Notes: generated by a model from the letters alone, not told the origin. A DNA stretch of 18,665 nucleotides from Emmonsiellopsis sp. PD_33 (GCA_032988165.1 JANTQF010000513.1:1-18665), one strand, 5' to 3'; counted from the first letter of the stretch, positions 1 through 9,007 are shown. Numbers and translations: made by a program.

Positions 1-2
1 AG

Positions 3-506
3 CAATTCAGGCGTTCTTTTTTTCTTTTGTTTTCTATTTTTGTTTTTAGAATTGAGAAATTGACTGTGTTTGACTCCTCTATTCAGTCACCCTCTTTTTT
101 TATTTCTCTATTTAACTGGTCTGAGGATTTGGATTTGGATTTGGAGGTGAGGTGGGGGTTGTTGGAGAGTTTTAGGGAGGTGGTGGTTGTGGTTGATCGG
201 AGGGAGTGGGAGGGGGAGGGGGTGTTGGTTGTTGTTAGGGGGGATAGGGTGGGGAAGTTTGGGGTGGAGGGGAGGGGGGAGGATTTGGTTTGTGAGTTTG
301 AGTTGGGGGGGGAGGAGGAGGGGGAGGAGGAGGGGGAGGAGGGTGGTGACGATGAGGGGGGTATGGGGACTGGAACCTGTCATCGTTGGCTGGCGTATAG
401 AATGGGCCTGGAAGATGCAGTTAAAACGGTAATCTGCGATCCCGAACGGAAGAAAGCGCTGGCGCCGACGGTGGAATATTATCGCGAGAAGAGCTTTGGG
501 TTTTGA
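3..506 (+). CDS. 3' end of an unrecognised gene entering from the left edge (partial)
   Basis: One frame is open from the left edge to a TGA at 504-506. A pyrimidine-rich run ending in TTTTTAG at about 43-49 looks like an intron acceptor, so the last exon may begin at 50 rather than at the edge. The frame reads a Val/Arg/Glu/Gly-rich part, then a strongly acidic Glu/Gly run at about 300-355. A tail of normal composition follows (about 385-503) and ends in PTVEYYREKSFGF, which looks like a folded, conserved C-terminus. I do not recognise the family. The middle is written in almost cytosine-free DNA, so it could instead be intron, with the coding tail starting after GCGTATAG near 400. The gene would be convergent with the - strand gene that follows. 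Confidence 0.42.
   Translation, partial: QFRRSFFLLFSIFVFRIEKLTVFDSSIQSPSFFISLFNWSEDLDLDLEVRWGLLESFREVVVVVDRREWEGEGVLVVVRGDRVGKFGVEGRGEDLVCEFELGGEEEGEEEGEEGGDDEGGMGTGTCHRWLAYRMGLEDAVKTVICDPERKKALAPTVEYYREKSFGF
121..350 (+). repeat. G-rich, almost cytosine-free tract
   Basis: Over about 230 bases the + strand is nearly all G, A and T, with only a couple of C residues. From about 306 to 345 it contains repeated GGGGGAGGAGGA-type units and many runs of three to seven G. Such sequence can form G-quadruplexes on the + strand and a polypurine triplex or R-loop. If the overlapping reading frame is real, the tract encodes Val, Gly, Glu and Arg. Confidence 0.75.
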
Positions 507-1049
507 TGGAATATCGCATCGCAACCTATTTCACAACTTGGTGGGCGTACGAAGCCAATATTAAAGAAGAGACACTTTGTACAGGGAGAAACTCGCTATG
601 CTATGCGGATGGATATATTGTAGTGTACATGTGCATGAGGGAAGTGTAAAGGAAGCACAGTGTGGATAAGCGAATAGCCTGATGAGAACAGGACAGTTGG
701 GAAGCTAGACATTAAACAAAACAAAAATATTGAGGTATGTAGTATCTGTAAACACCCAAACAACATGCCATAGTATGATCTAAGATAAGAGAACTGGAGA
801 GAACATGCGCTCGCTATATATGTGTGGTTCATAAGCAACGTAAAAGGAGGTGTAGCACCCGGGAGAAAATAGGGGATGGACCAAGAAAGCCAAATAGACG
901 GACCAAAAAAATATCTATTAACAAAACGCTCTCCAGCGCCATACATAATTAAAATCGGGATATAATTGCAAAAAAAAAAATCAAAAATCGAGCCGAAAGA
1001 AAAGAAAACGACATTGAAAAGAAAGGTAGAAAGAAAAGCCTCGTTGCCC
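507..1049. other. Convergent intergenic region, no gene seen
   Basis: This separates the stop codons of two convergent genes, so it should hold both 3' untranslated regions. It is AT-rich, with an A-run at about 970-979 and purine-rich sequence just before the next gene. A 116-codon frame on the - strand (596-946) starts with ATG but has low-complexity hydrophobic content and lies where the 3' UTRs are expected, so I do not call it. Confidence 0.6.
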
Positions 1050-4000
1050 TTACTCCCTCACGCTTTGCCTCCACCGGTCAATCATATCCCGCTGTCCTGA
1101 ATCAATGACTGCGCTCTGCTGAGCCGCCATGTGCGGCTCATACCCATACGCCAGTCCCGTTCCGAGATTATTGATGCCGGTGGGGTAGTATTGCGTTCCA
1201 TTGCCATAGCCCTTACCGTACCCATTTCCATACGCTCCCGCGGAACCCAATGGAAGGTGGGAGGACAGATTCATGGCATATTTCGTACTATTATTCCCAT
1301 TTACGTTGCCATATCCGTTGCCATAGGGTGGCTGTTGAGTCGTATTCATTGACATGCGATTGGGAATCGGCTGTGGCTGGAGTCGGAAGGCTGGTTGGGA
1401 TGATTGGCGTGGGGCGTTGCCATTAATATATGGATTGTTTATCTGATGGCGGGCAGGATGGGCTTGTAGGATATTTGCCATGCTATGTCGTGATTTGACC
1501 GGGGGAGCAATATTCTCCGCTACTGGTGTTACTTCTGTCCCACCTCCAGCTGCGGCGCGAGCCTGAGCTTCAGCTTGAAGGCGTTTTCGCCGTTGACCTA
1601 GCGTTTCTTCTTCTAGTTCTGTTGGTGGTGTTGCTTCCTTGGCTGCCTCTGGCTCTTCCTTAGCACCGAATTGACCGAGTAGTTCGCTCGCAAAGTCATT
1701 AGAAGTTGACCCTCCAGCTGCTGCGGCTTCCTGGGCTTTTAATCTCCTTGCTCGCTGCGCTAGAGTTTCTTCCTCTCCGTCGTCATCATCGTCATCGTTG
1801 CGTAGGTTGGGTAAGTCAAGGGTATACATGCTTGATCGTTTTTGAGGACTCGGGTTCCGGATGACTGGTGGTTCCCCACGAATCCGTGCTCGTCGACGAC
1901 TGAGGGGTTCATTTTCCTCCAGCTGCAGCTTCTCCATCAGGCCCATTGGCCGGTTTTCATCGGCTTGCACGTTCTTAGGGAATAGGACTGCAAGGGGTAC
2001 ATCTTCATCATCTGGCTCTTGCTGATCGGCAATGCCTGGATCCTCCCAAGCAAGGGTGATGTGCTTTTGATTTCTCGTTTGGCGTTGATGTTGGGCGACA
2101 GCGTCCAGCTCAAGTAGGGTAGAATGCATGCCATTGGGGAAAGCAGTAGCAGCTGTACGATTGCGTTGCTTTTGTTCTTGTTTGCGCATCTGCAGTTCAG
2201 CTAGGAGAGTCGTTGGCTTTCCAACATATGTTTCTTCTTCCTCGTCTTCGTCGTCTGTCGGGCTATTGCTTCCTTCACGCCCGTCCTCATTCCGCTCGTT
2301 GTCATGATCCAATCTGCTGCCATCATCGTGGAAGTTTACGGTCGAATTACGAGGGCCTGTAGCGTCCCCATCATATGATTTGCGGAATGGTGTGCTTTCG
2401 CCGCTGTTCTCAGCAGCATGGGCTTCAATCTGATTACCTCCATCCTGCGGGATGTCATGAATATCAATTTGTGGTGCAGCCATACTATGCCGAACATCAA
2501 GTGGCTTGCCAATGCTCTGCCTCTTCTTATCCGCCTTTTTATCCGCCTTGGGCTTCGATGATTTCTTGAGCTTCGATTTCCCATACACTTCGGAACCAAC
2601 GTGTCCAGCGATAGGGTGGTCTGTGAAAGCGCTGACAGGGGCCTCTGCAGCCGCATCAAGAATACTATCGAGGGTAGCCACGGCTGAGTTCTGCTTAATT
2701 TGGATATCTAGCTGTGTAGGCTGCTGTTCAAAGAAAACGCTCGCGCGAAGTTGGGGGGGTAGCTCTGATAATCTCTTGCTCTGGCGTTGCTCTGGACTTT
2801 CAATGCCATCTATTGGAGGCAACCATGCTGCCGACTTCCTCGCGTCTGCTGGAAGAGTATCGATGACTTGGGTCCGTCGCCTGTCAGGTTCTGGATTGGC
2901 CGGTCTTTTGGAAAGTCGCTGGGGCAGGTTAAGCACCATAGGAACCGGTGCAGGATAATACACCATGTTCTTTCCCGAAGCAGGGTGGTTGAAGGATTTG
3001 GATTCTCTAGCAAGAGGGGGCTTGCTTAACGAAACACGATGGGAAGGCGGAGCCTTTTTTGTATGGGTCGTGAAATGAACACCGTCAAAATCCTTAAATA
3101 GGGCCGTAGATTGTCTGTATGTATCTGTCGAGCCCGCTGTTCCGGGGCGATCTTCAGGGATCTCGTTATCGGTAGGTTGAGATTGGCCAGCATCTGGAAA
3201 CTGTGCGTTATGGTCGCCGAGGAAATGAGTAGAGGGCTCCGGCGCAGGTAGGATAGGAGGGGAGGAGAAATTTTGGAATTGGGTCGCGGCCAGGTCTTCA
3301 TTCTCAGGCTCGGGGACTTGGGCAAGGCGGGAAGCCACAGATCCGGACCGAACGCGAGCTGCGGCCTGCGAAGATGAGGCAGACATGATCGAGCCGCGTG
3401 GTGATACAATGTACCCGGCCGGCGAATATCCACTCGACCTAGCAATGGTATTTACCCCGATGATGGAGTTTGAGAGCGACGACGTGGAAAACTTGCGCGT
3501 GGGAGACGTAGAGCCAACCGACGACTGCCGTTTCTGCTCCAGTTTCAATTTCCGCAGCTCCTCGCCGATATCCGAGGTCATGCTCAGGTGCTCAGCAGAC
3601 TTTTCCAGCCGCTCGACATTTCCCACGTAAGCACCCTGCAGCGACTGGAGGTCGGGGGTGGGATGGCGCAGGGGGACGGGGCGAGCGGACACGGGGGACT
3701 GGATTATGGGTTCGGGGGAGGCGGAGTGGACATGGCGGTAGCGGCTGCTGGAGCGCGAGAGGACAGGGCGAGACGAGGTGTTGTGTGCAGGATCCGGGAG
3801 AGCGAAGTCGTCGTGCTCGAGCATGTCGTAGCTGGCCGCAGCCGACGCGGGTCCGAGGGAGCGGATCACCGAGCCTAGCGACACCGGGCTGGGCTGATCA
3901 GCTATTTTTGCCGCGCCCATGTAGTTTGACCCGCCCAGATTGGCCACGTCGAGCGACAGCCGCTGGAAGGACAGGCGGTTGGGCCTGGGAGACGGCTCTG

Positions 4001-4067
4001 AGGCGTCTGAGCCGGAGGCATTGGAGGCCGTCTCGTGGAGGTCCTGGGCGAGGGCGTTGTACGCCAT
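1050..4067 (-). CDS. Large disordered Ser/Pro-rich fungal protein, function unknown (1005 aa)
   Basis: A single long exon encodes 1005 residues. The start is the ATG at 4067 (MAYNALAQDL); the frame is open upstream but has no earlier ATG close by. Residues 1-140 are Ser/Pro/Arg-rich. Residues 141-181 are a charged, probably helical segment (VERLEKSAEHL, then EELRKLKLEQKR). A basic Lys-rich patch lies near 510-530 and an acidic run near 600-612. A more ordered-looking block follows: LLELDAVAQ and ITLAWEDP at about 649-676, DVPLAVLFP at about 688, RPMGLMEKLQ and PLSRRRARIRGE at about 704-730. The last motif recurs in diverged form as LAQRARRLKAQE (about 766) and LGQRRKRLQAE (about 820). The C-terminal 100 residues are Gly/Tyr/Asn-rich (YGNGYGKGYGNG) and end in MIDRWRQSVRE. 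I believe this is conserved across Eurotiales as a hypothetical protein but recall no function. The three RRxRLxxE motifs and low complexity suggest a scaffold; that is inference. Confidence 0.85.
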   Translation of the reverse strand: MAYNALAQDLHETASNASGSDASEPSPRPNRLSFQRLSLDVANLGGSNYMGAAKIADQPSPVSLGSVIRSLGPASAAASYDMLEHDDFALPDPAHNTSSRPVLSRSSSRYRHVHSASPEPIIQSPVSARPVPLRHPTPDLQSLQGAYVGNVERLEKSAEHLSMTSDIGEELRKLKLEQKRQSSVGSTSPTRKFSTSSLSNSIIGVNTIARSSGYSPAGYIVSPRGSIMSASSSQAAARVRSGSVASRLAQVPEPENEDLAATQFQNFSSPPILPAPEPSTHFLGDHNAQFPDAGQSQPTDNEIPEDRPGTAGSTDTYRQSTALFKDFDGVHFTTHTKKAPPSHRVSLSKPPLARESKSFNHPASGKNMVYYPAPVPMVLNLPQRLSKRPANPEPDRRRTQVIDTLPADARKSAAWLPPIDGIESPEQRQSKRLSELPPQLRASVFFEQQPTQLDIQIKQNSAVATLDSILDAAAEAPVSAFTDHPIAGHVGSEVYGKSKLKKSSKPKADKKADKKRQSIGKPLDVRHSMAAPQIDIHDIPQDGGNQIEAHAAENSGESTPFRKSYDGDATGPRNSTVNFHDDGSRLDHDNERNEDGREGSNSPTDDEDEEEETYVGKPTTLLAELQMRKQEQKQRNRTAATAFPNGMHSTLLELDAVAQHQRQTRNQKHITLAWEDPGIADQQEPDDEDVPLAVLFPKNVQADENRPMGLMEKLQLEENEPLSRRRARIRGEPPVIRNPSPQKRSSMYTLDLPNLRNDDDDDDGEEETLAQRARRLKAQEAAAAGGSTSNDFASELLGQFGAKEEPEAAKEATPPTELEEETLGQRRKRLQAEAQARAAAGGGTEVTPVAENIAPPVKSRHSMANILQAHPARHQINNPYINGNAPRQSSQPAFRLQPQPIPNRMSMNTTQQPPYGNGYGNVNGNNSTKYAMNLSSHLPLGSAGAYGNGYGKGYGNGTQYYPTGINNLGTGLAYGYEPHMAAQQSAVIDSGQRDMIDRWRQSVRE

Positions 4068-5270
4068 ATTTAGTTGGTGAGACAGCGGGCGACAAACGGC
4101 GGCGTGCGGCAAGGAGACGAGCGGGAGCCGCAGAACGAGGGGAGGGAACGCGGTTGGGATCAGAAGCAGATAGGTAGCCCCGGCATAGTTGGACAGACGG
4201 ATGAGGAGAGGAGAGGGAGGAGAAGAAGAAGACGAGGAGTCGAACGGAGTTGGGTTGGTGCGGCTATCTAGGTCAGGTCACGATAACAACTCGACCACCA
4301 TGGCCGGCTCTCAGTTAACCAGTTACCACCACAGCTGAGAGAACAGAGACACGGGTAGTGCTTATTGTCGTTCCTCGCACCGGTAAGCGGCCAGTTACAC
4401 AGGGCCTGGGGATGTTTGCGTTGTGCAACAGAGCACCAGCGAGGGGAGACGACAACCTTGGCTCGAGATCTATAAAACAAACAGGAGGAATCCGAGGACA
4501 GAAAACAAAAAACAAAAAACAAAAAAAGTAATCCGCGTTGCCAGCAGTTATAACAAGGAGAATAAAAAGAGCCCTGCATCCTGTTTTTACAGCTACTAAT
4601 TAATTGTGTTTCTGAGTCTAGACCAACCACTGTTCTGAGACAAAACTGCCCCCGCCGGCTGCTAATTCGCCCCTGTCCTTAATTAACGGGAGAGTCAACG
4701 GGTCCGCTGGAAGTTGACATAAATAGACAGAAACTAGCTCTGCAGGGCGGCGATCGGAAATCTGCAGATGAGAGAATCAATCAGATATTTATTGAATATT
4801 CATTGTTGCCAATCACATCCCTCCTAACCTTATCAACAATTGCAGTTACTGTCTTGTTTGAGGATATACGAGGCCATCTGTCCAGATTGTGAAATGCTTT
4901 TCTATTTGGCAACTTGAATGTATTTGATGTTAACTCTCATACAAGGACAGAGAACTAATATCAAAGAGGGTCAATGAGTAGATTAAGAAAATTAGCTGTA
5001 GACGACAACATATACAGCAGTTGGCTTTTTCACTTTCTAACAACAGTAGCCTGGTATATCCTAATGCCCCACCCGAACCCCCCTATGCCAACCACTCTAT
5101 ATCTCATGCAGACTCTGATCTGTCCAAGAAACCAAGCATCAGTAATCGCTCCAAGCACGGGAAGGGAGAAGATACCTACGCAACTACAGGTTCGAAAAGC
5201 CATGTCTGAAAATGGACGACGTATAGCACACTGAAGCATCAAACACACTCTCAGGTCAATTCGTAGCGCC
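4068..5270. other. Intergenic region: promoter and leader of the - strand gene, otherwise empty
   Basis: On the - strand the bases just upstream of the 1005-residue gene (about 4068-4260) are strongly CT-rich, as is usual in fungal 5' leaders and core promoters. Beyond that the sequence is AT-rich. On the + strand there is TATAAA at about 4470 and a CATAAATAG at about 4719, but no supported gene follows either. A short + strand frame at 4974-5234 starts with ATG but shows no family resemblance or splice structure. Confidence 0.55.
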
Positions 5271-5779
5271 TTAAAAGATTTCCCGCAGCAGTGCTTTCAG
5301 AAACCCATCCTCCTTAGCCGCGTTCTTGGGGAAGATTCTTTCTGTGCGCAGAGTATAGTTTCGCAATGCAGCTTGACTCCGGAAAGTCTTGACCTTCTTG
5401 CCCGTGCGGCGAGCATCAACAAGATCGACAATATTGACGTGGACACTTTTAAGAGCCTTGAGTAGTTATACATTAGCTTTGAGTACTTTTTCTCCTAATC
5501 CAAGAGCAGAGCCTGTACCTTCTTGCACTTAGTGATAGACTCAATCCCGTCTTCTATTCCCACCCCATGGCAAAGTGACTGCCAATTCTCCAGCTTTGTT
5601 GCCTGAGGACCATAGTGCTTGCTGAACTCCCAAGCAATAAATTTGGCCCACTCCTTGCGGTATTTGCCTCCGTTCTCCTTCCAGTTGCGGCCGTGGGCAA
5701 GACGTGCAAATTCGTCCTTTGCAGGCACGGAAGGATTAGGCTTGAAGCCTACAAAGTGTGAAAAGAAATCAGAGACCAT
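5271..5779 (-). CDS. Small fungal protein of unknown function, two exons (148 aa)
   Basis: Exon 1 is 5779-5519 (87 codons) and exon 2 is 5456-5271 (61 codons plus TAA). The 62 nt phase-0 intron has a GTACAG donor, a GCTAAT branch-like site and a TCAAG acceptor; joining restores KCKK-ALKSVHVNIVDLVDARR. The start is the ATG at 5779 (MVSDFFSHFVGFKPNP). The protein is charged and probably helical. Its order is a Phe-rich N-terminus, KDEFARLAHGRNW, a Lys/Trp-rich helix, LENWQSLCHGVGIE, SITKCKK, VNIVDLVDARRTGKK, then a tail with RIFPKNAAKEDGFLKALL. From memory this matches a family common in Ascomycota genomes, often in several copies, with no known function. There is no signal peptide or membrane segment. 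Retaining the intron would end the protein eight codons after exon 1. It sits alone in a gene-poor interval between a conserved - strand gene and psf3. Confidence 0.82.
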
Positions 5780-6700
5780 ACTAGCTATGCTAGGATGGAC
5801 CAACTTGGTGAGGTAGAGGAAATCGATTTGCTGAGAAGTCTTTGATGTGAGAAAGTGTGAGGCAACAAAGACAAGAGAAACAAAAACAAGGAGACATAAA
5901 AATCAACCTGATGACAGTGTACATAGTAGAAGGCTAGGGCTCTAAAAGATAGGCCCTGGTGTTATTCAAACACCTCGTTGCTATATACCACATACAGCAC
6001 TGCTGAAGCAATAACACATAGGGGATCGTAAGCATGAGAGTTTATCGTTCGCATCCAAATCAAATGCAGATACTAGTATAGAGGGAAGAGAGCAATCTCT
6101 CACATTCCTTGCCAGTCTTCAGAGACGGCCTAACTCATCATTCAGCTGGACGGGACGAAGACAAATGCCCTTATTTGGCCCTCTCCATCTCCTTCAGTCA
6201 CAGCACTGAGCAACCAGGATCAATGGCAGGTCCAGCTTTATTAGAGCAACGAGCAGCACAATGGGCAACAGCTTAGAGAACACCTGGACATGTTATGGCA
6301 TGTATCTGGATAGATCCATGATGCTATTAGAGTCCTATCAAACGAGAATAATAAGCTAGATGAAAGGAAAGGTGCCTGTGGCTGAATGAGATGTTCAACA
6401 CCAGGAGAAATGCTAACCCGTCGCCATAACAGGTCGACGCGGTTGGGATATAATATAAAGTTGTCGATCTGGCGGCCGATGGTGGTTAAACGGCAATCCG
6501 GGACGACAAGTAATATCAGTTTCCATGGATGCTTGTTGGGTTCTTTTTCGGGATCTGCAATGGGACCTGGGGTGGACGTTGCTGTAAGGTGTGATCGGTG
6601 ATTGGTAAAGATGGATTTCTTTGATTGCCTGTTCCGAAGTCAATTCTGACCTGCATATTGGGGAGATCGCATGCATACATGGAAGGATGATCTTTTGCTA

Positions 6701-6724
6701 ATCTGGTCTGATCTGGTCTGATCT
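6701..6724 (+). repeat. ATCTGGTCTG tandem repeat (2.4 copies)
   Basis: Two perfect copies of the 10-mer ATCTGGTCTG are followed by ATCT. They lie one base ahead of an ATGAG pentamer array, so two different short repeats are adjacent. Confidence 0.9.
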
Positions 6725-6725
6725 T

Positions 6726-6753
6726 ATGAGATGAGATGAGATGAGATGAGATG
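6726..6753 (+). repeat. ATGAG pentanucleotide microsatellite (5 copies plus ATG)
   Basis: Five perfect ATGAG units are followed by ATG. It lies in the psf3-side intergenic region about 400 bp upstream of that gene's start codon. Confidence 0.92.
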
Positions 6754-7029
6754 TGGGGGACTGATAAGAGAGAACATATAAGTCGTTTATTCACGGTTTA
6801 TTTCACAGACTCAGTATTGTTTATGTGTTTGGATTTTTTCAAGACTTTTAATATGCCTGCTGGGATATGTTCATGCTGCAGTATCGGGGAAAACCACACC
6901 ATTTATAACGATATCCCCTCACGCCCTTCATAGATAGATTATAGCACCGAAGAATAAAACAAAAAACCCACATCTCAAGAAACCATATTCCATTCTTTTT
7001 CCACATTCAAACACCCGAATCCTTATCAC

Positions 7030-7084
7030 CACGTGACCTTATCTCTGCATCGCGAAAACGCGAACCACCAAAACCCGCGCGAAA
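7030..7084 (+). promoter_or_regulatory. psf3 promoter elements: E-box and MBF/SBF-like boxes
   Basis: A CACGTG palindrome at 7030-7035 is followed by CGCGAAA (7051-7057), ACGCGA (7058-7063) and a second CGCGAAA (7078-7084). All lie 74-128 bp ahead of the psf3 ATG. ACGCGN is the MBF (MCB) core and CRCGAAA the SBF (SCB) core in yeasts, both used for G1/S transcription. GINS genes are S-phase genes, so the placement makes sense. Use of these boxes in this fungus is inference. Confidence 0.6.
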
Positions 7085-7157
7085 CAACATTAATTCGATC
7101 CTTGATTGACGATGTGACGAAGAACGACTGACGCAGGGACATACATACATATCCAAC

Positions 7158-8306
7158 ATGGCATATTATGATATAGACGACATCCTTACCGATGCACAGG
7201 TATGTACGATGCCTCCTCTTATCTGCGTGTTCAGCGTGATGGGAAAATGCAAAAACCAGCGCTAACAGGAAACGAAAAACGGCGGGTGGGCTTATTAGAA
7301 AATCCCATGCAGGTTTGAGATCGAGGTGGCCGGGTTGGGATATTTGGATGGGAATGTGGGGGAGGATGTATGTCTGGGTTTTTTTTGCTTCTCTCTCTCT
7401 CTCTCTCTCTCTCTCCTTTTTTGCTTTCTGATGTGATATCTACAACATCTACCAGCTACCTCCCCCTCCCCTCCCTCACCCCAATCCATCAAACGACTAA
7501 CCAACCCTACCCTACCACCAGGTAAAACCCGGCACCCGAATCGACGTCCCCATATGGCTCGGCCAAATGCTCGCAGTCGGGTACGTCCTGCTCCCACCCA
7601 CCCACCAATCCATTCCATCTATAAAATCCTAACCACCCACCCATCTAACCCCTCCCTCATCCCCCCCATCCATCACTAACAACAACAACCACCCCCCACC
7701 AGCGCCCGAACCAGCTCCGACCCCCTCGTAACGCTCGACCTACCCCCCGCCCTATCCGAGCAGGTGATGAACGCGCTAAAAGCCGACCCGCGCACGGTCG
7801 ACCTGCGCTCGCTGGCGCCGCACTTTTACCGGCTGGGCGTGCGCATGCTGCAGCTGTTTGAGGAGGAGGAGATGGTTGAGGTGCTTAGTAATGTGTGTTT
7901 TTTCTTTTTCTCTTTTTTTTTTTTTTTTTTGGTTTTGATTTGGGAGGGGGGTGGGGTGGATGGTGGAATGTTTATGAGGGATAGCGATTGCTGACGTAGT
8001 TATGAAAAAACCGACAACAGACGTTCAAGATGCGCGCGATGCAGATCTCAGACCACGCGCATAATTCTCGCGGGGCGATGGGTGATGGGGCGGAGTTTTT
8101 GAGGGGCCTGGATGAGACGGAGCGGCAGTGTGAGTTTTTCCTTTTTCCACACTATGGATATGTATAACTGCAATTTCTTCATTTATCCCATCCCATTATC
8201 AACCCTTCTAACTGCATGATGCATGGCTTGGGGAATAGTATTCCGCGCGGCACACGATAGCGCGAAGGAAATGCGCGTCTGGTCTGGGGAGACGAAGAAG
8301 AAGTGA
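7158..8306 (+). CDS. psf3: DNA replication complex GINS subunit Psf3 (six exons, 178 aa)
   Basis: Psf3 is one of four GINS subunits (Sld5, Psf1-3). With Cdc45 and Mcm2-7, GINS forms the CMG helicase at nuclear replication forks. Exons are 7158-7199, 7299-7367, 7522-7580, 7703-7892, 8021-8129 and 8239-8306. Introns are 99, 154, 122, 128 and 109 nt, with donors GTATGT, GTATGT, GTACGT, GTGTGT and GTGAGT and CTAAC or CTGAC branch sites. The joined protein starts MAYYDIDDILTDAQ and continues KIPCRFEIEVAGLGYLDGN, then VKPGTRIDVPIWLGQMLAVG. Next come a Pro/Leu segment, NALKADPRTVDLRSLAPHFY, the acidic FEEEEMVEVL, DHAHN, and FLRGLDETERQLFRAAHDSAKEMRVW. This agrees in order and length with fungal Psf3 as I remember it. 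It has five introns in a very short gene; intron 2 carries a CT microsatellite and intron 4 a T18 run. An AATAAA lies at 8553-8558, about 250 nt past the stop. Confidence 0.95.
7391..7415 (+). repeat. CT dinucleotide microsatellite inside psf3 intron 2
   Basis: Twelve and a half CT units lie between the donor of psf3 intron 2 and its branch point at 7497-7501. It extends the pyrimidine content of that intron and is likely length-variable between strains. Confidence 0.93.
7913..7930 (+). repeat. T18 homopolymer inside psf3 intron 4
   Basis: An uninterrupted run of 18 T lies shortly after the GTGTGT donor, well upstream of the CTGAC branch site near 7991. Confidence 0.92.
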
Positions 8307-9007
8307 GATGGGTGGTTATGCCATGCCTTGGCTAAGGGTAGTTTAAGGGGCATGGGGTAGAAAAGGGGATGGAAAGGGGGGGGGGGGGTATGGATGTGCT
8401 TCCGCAATCATTCTGATATTGCGTTTTGGTTTCTTTTTTTTAATTATTTGTTTCAGAGCGAGGCGCACTCAGTGTTTTAGTACTTCATCTGTTCTTGTTT
8501 CTGGGGTTTCTCTGGTTTGTTTATGTAGATAACAATGATTACGATTCGGAGTAATAAAGGATATAAGCAACCATTGTTCAATCCATGCAATGGATATTTA
8601 TGGGGTTTTGTCTTTTTCCTTTTTATATGCCGTCAAGAATCTGGACAACCTGGCCCAGGTTAAACTTCTAAACTTTGCAGTTTGGTAAGTAAGGTTGGAA
8701 CCTTCACGGACGGACCGAGATTGAGACGCGGCAACTTTATCTGGAGACTCGACCATGGGTTGGCTGCTCCGCTTTATTTAGCTTACTTAGCTACATCGAA
8801 GGAAAGTAAACATGGACGATGTAATAGGGCCGGACGCAGCAAATTATTTAATTTATGCAAGAAGAAGCTGGGGCGAATCAGATAAATAAGCTTGCTTGGG
8901 ATTGTTCAGCTGCCCCCCCGTCTCTTTATTTATGCAGTTCGATAGGACTGATTATGAAGGAAGTAGTACAGCGGTGGCTGGAAGCGTGGATGTCGTCTGT
9001 AGTTGGA

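Larger units (their letters stand above)
5780..7029. other. Intergenic region between divergent genes, no gene seen
   Basis: About 1.25 kb of moderately AT-rich sequence lies between the start of the small - strand gene and the psf3 promoter. It includes A-rich stretches near 5870-5905 and two short tandem repeats listed separately. The open frames here (such as 6386-6601 +) are short, have no splice structure and encode nothing recognisable. I see no terminal inverted repeats or transposase remnant. Confidence 0.55.

Noticed and set aside
596..946. 116-codon ATG frame on the - strand
   Set aside because: It is low-complexity, has no recognisable motif and lies in the shared 3' UTR space of convergent genes.
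4068..4112. Extra 15 residues at the N-terminus of the 1005-residue protein
   Set aside because: The frame would have to start with TTG; the first in-frame ATG is at 4067 and gives the N-terminus I expect for the family.
4974..5234. 86-codon + strand frame
   Set aside because: It has no family resemblance, no splice signals and no coding-like composition; probably chance.
5780..5803. Upstream extension of the 148-residue protein
   Set aside because: It would need a TTG start; the ATG at 5779 fits the family's short Phe-rich N-terminus.
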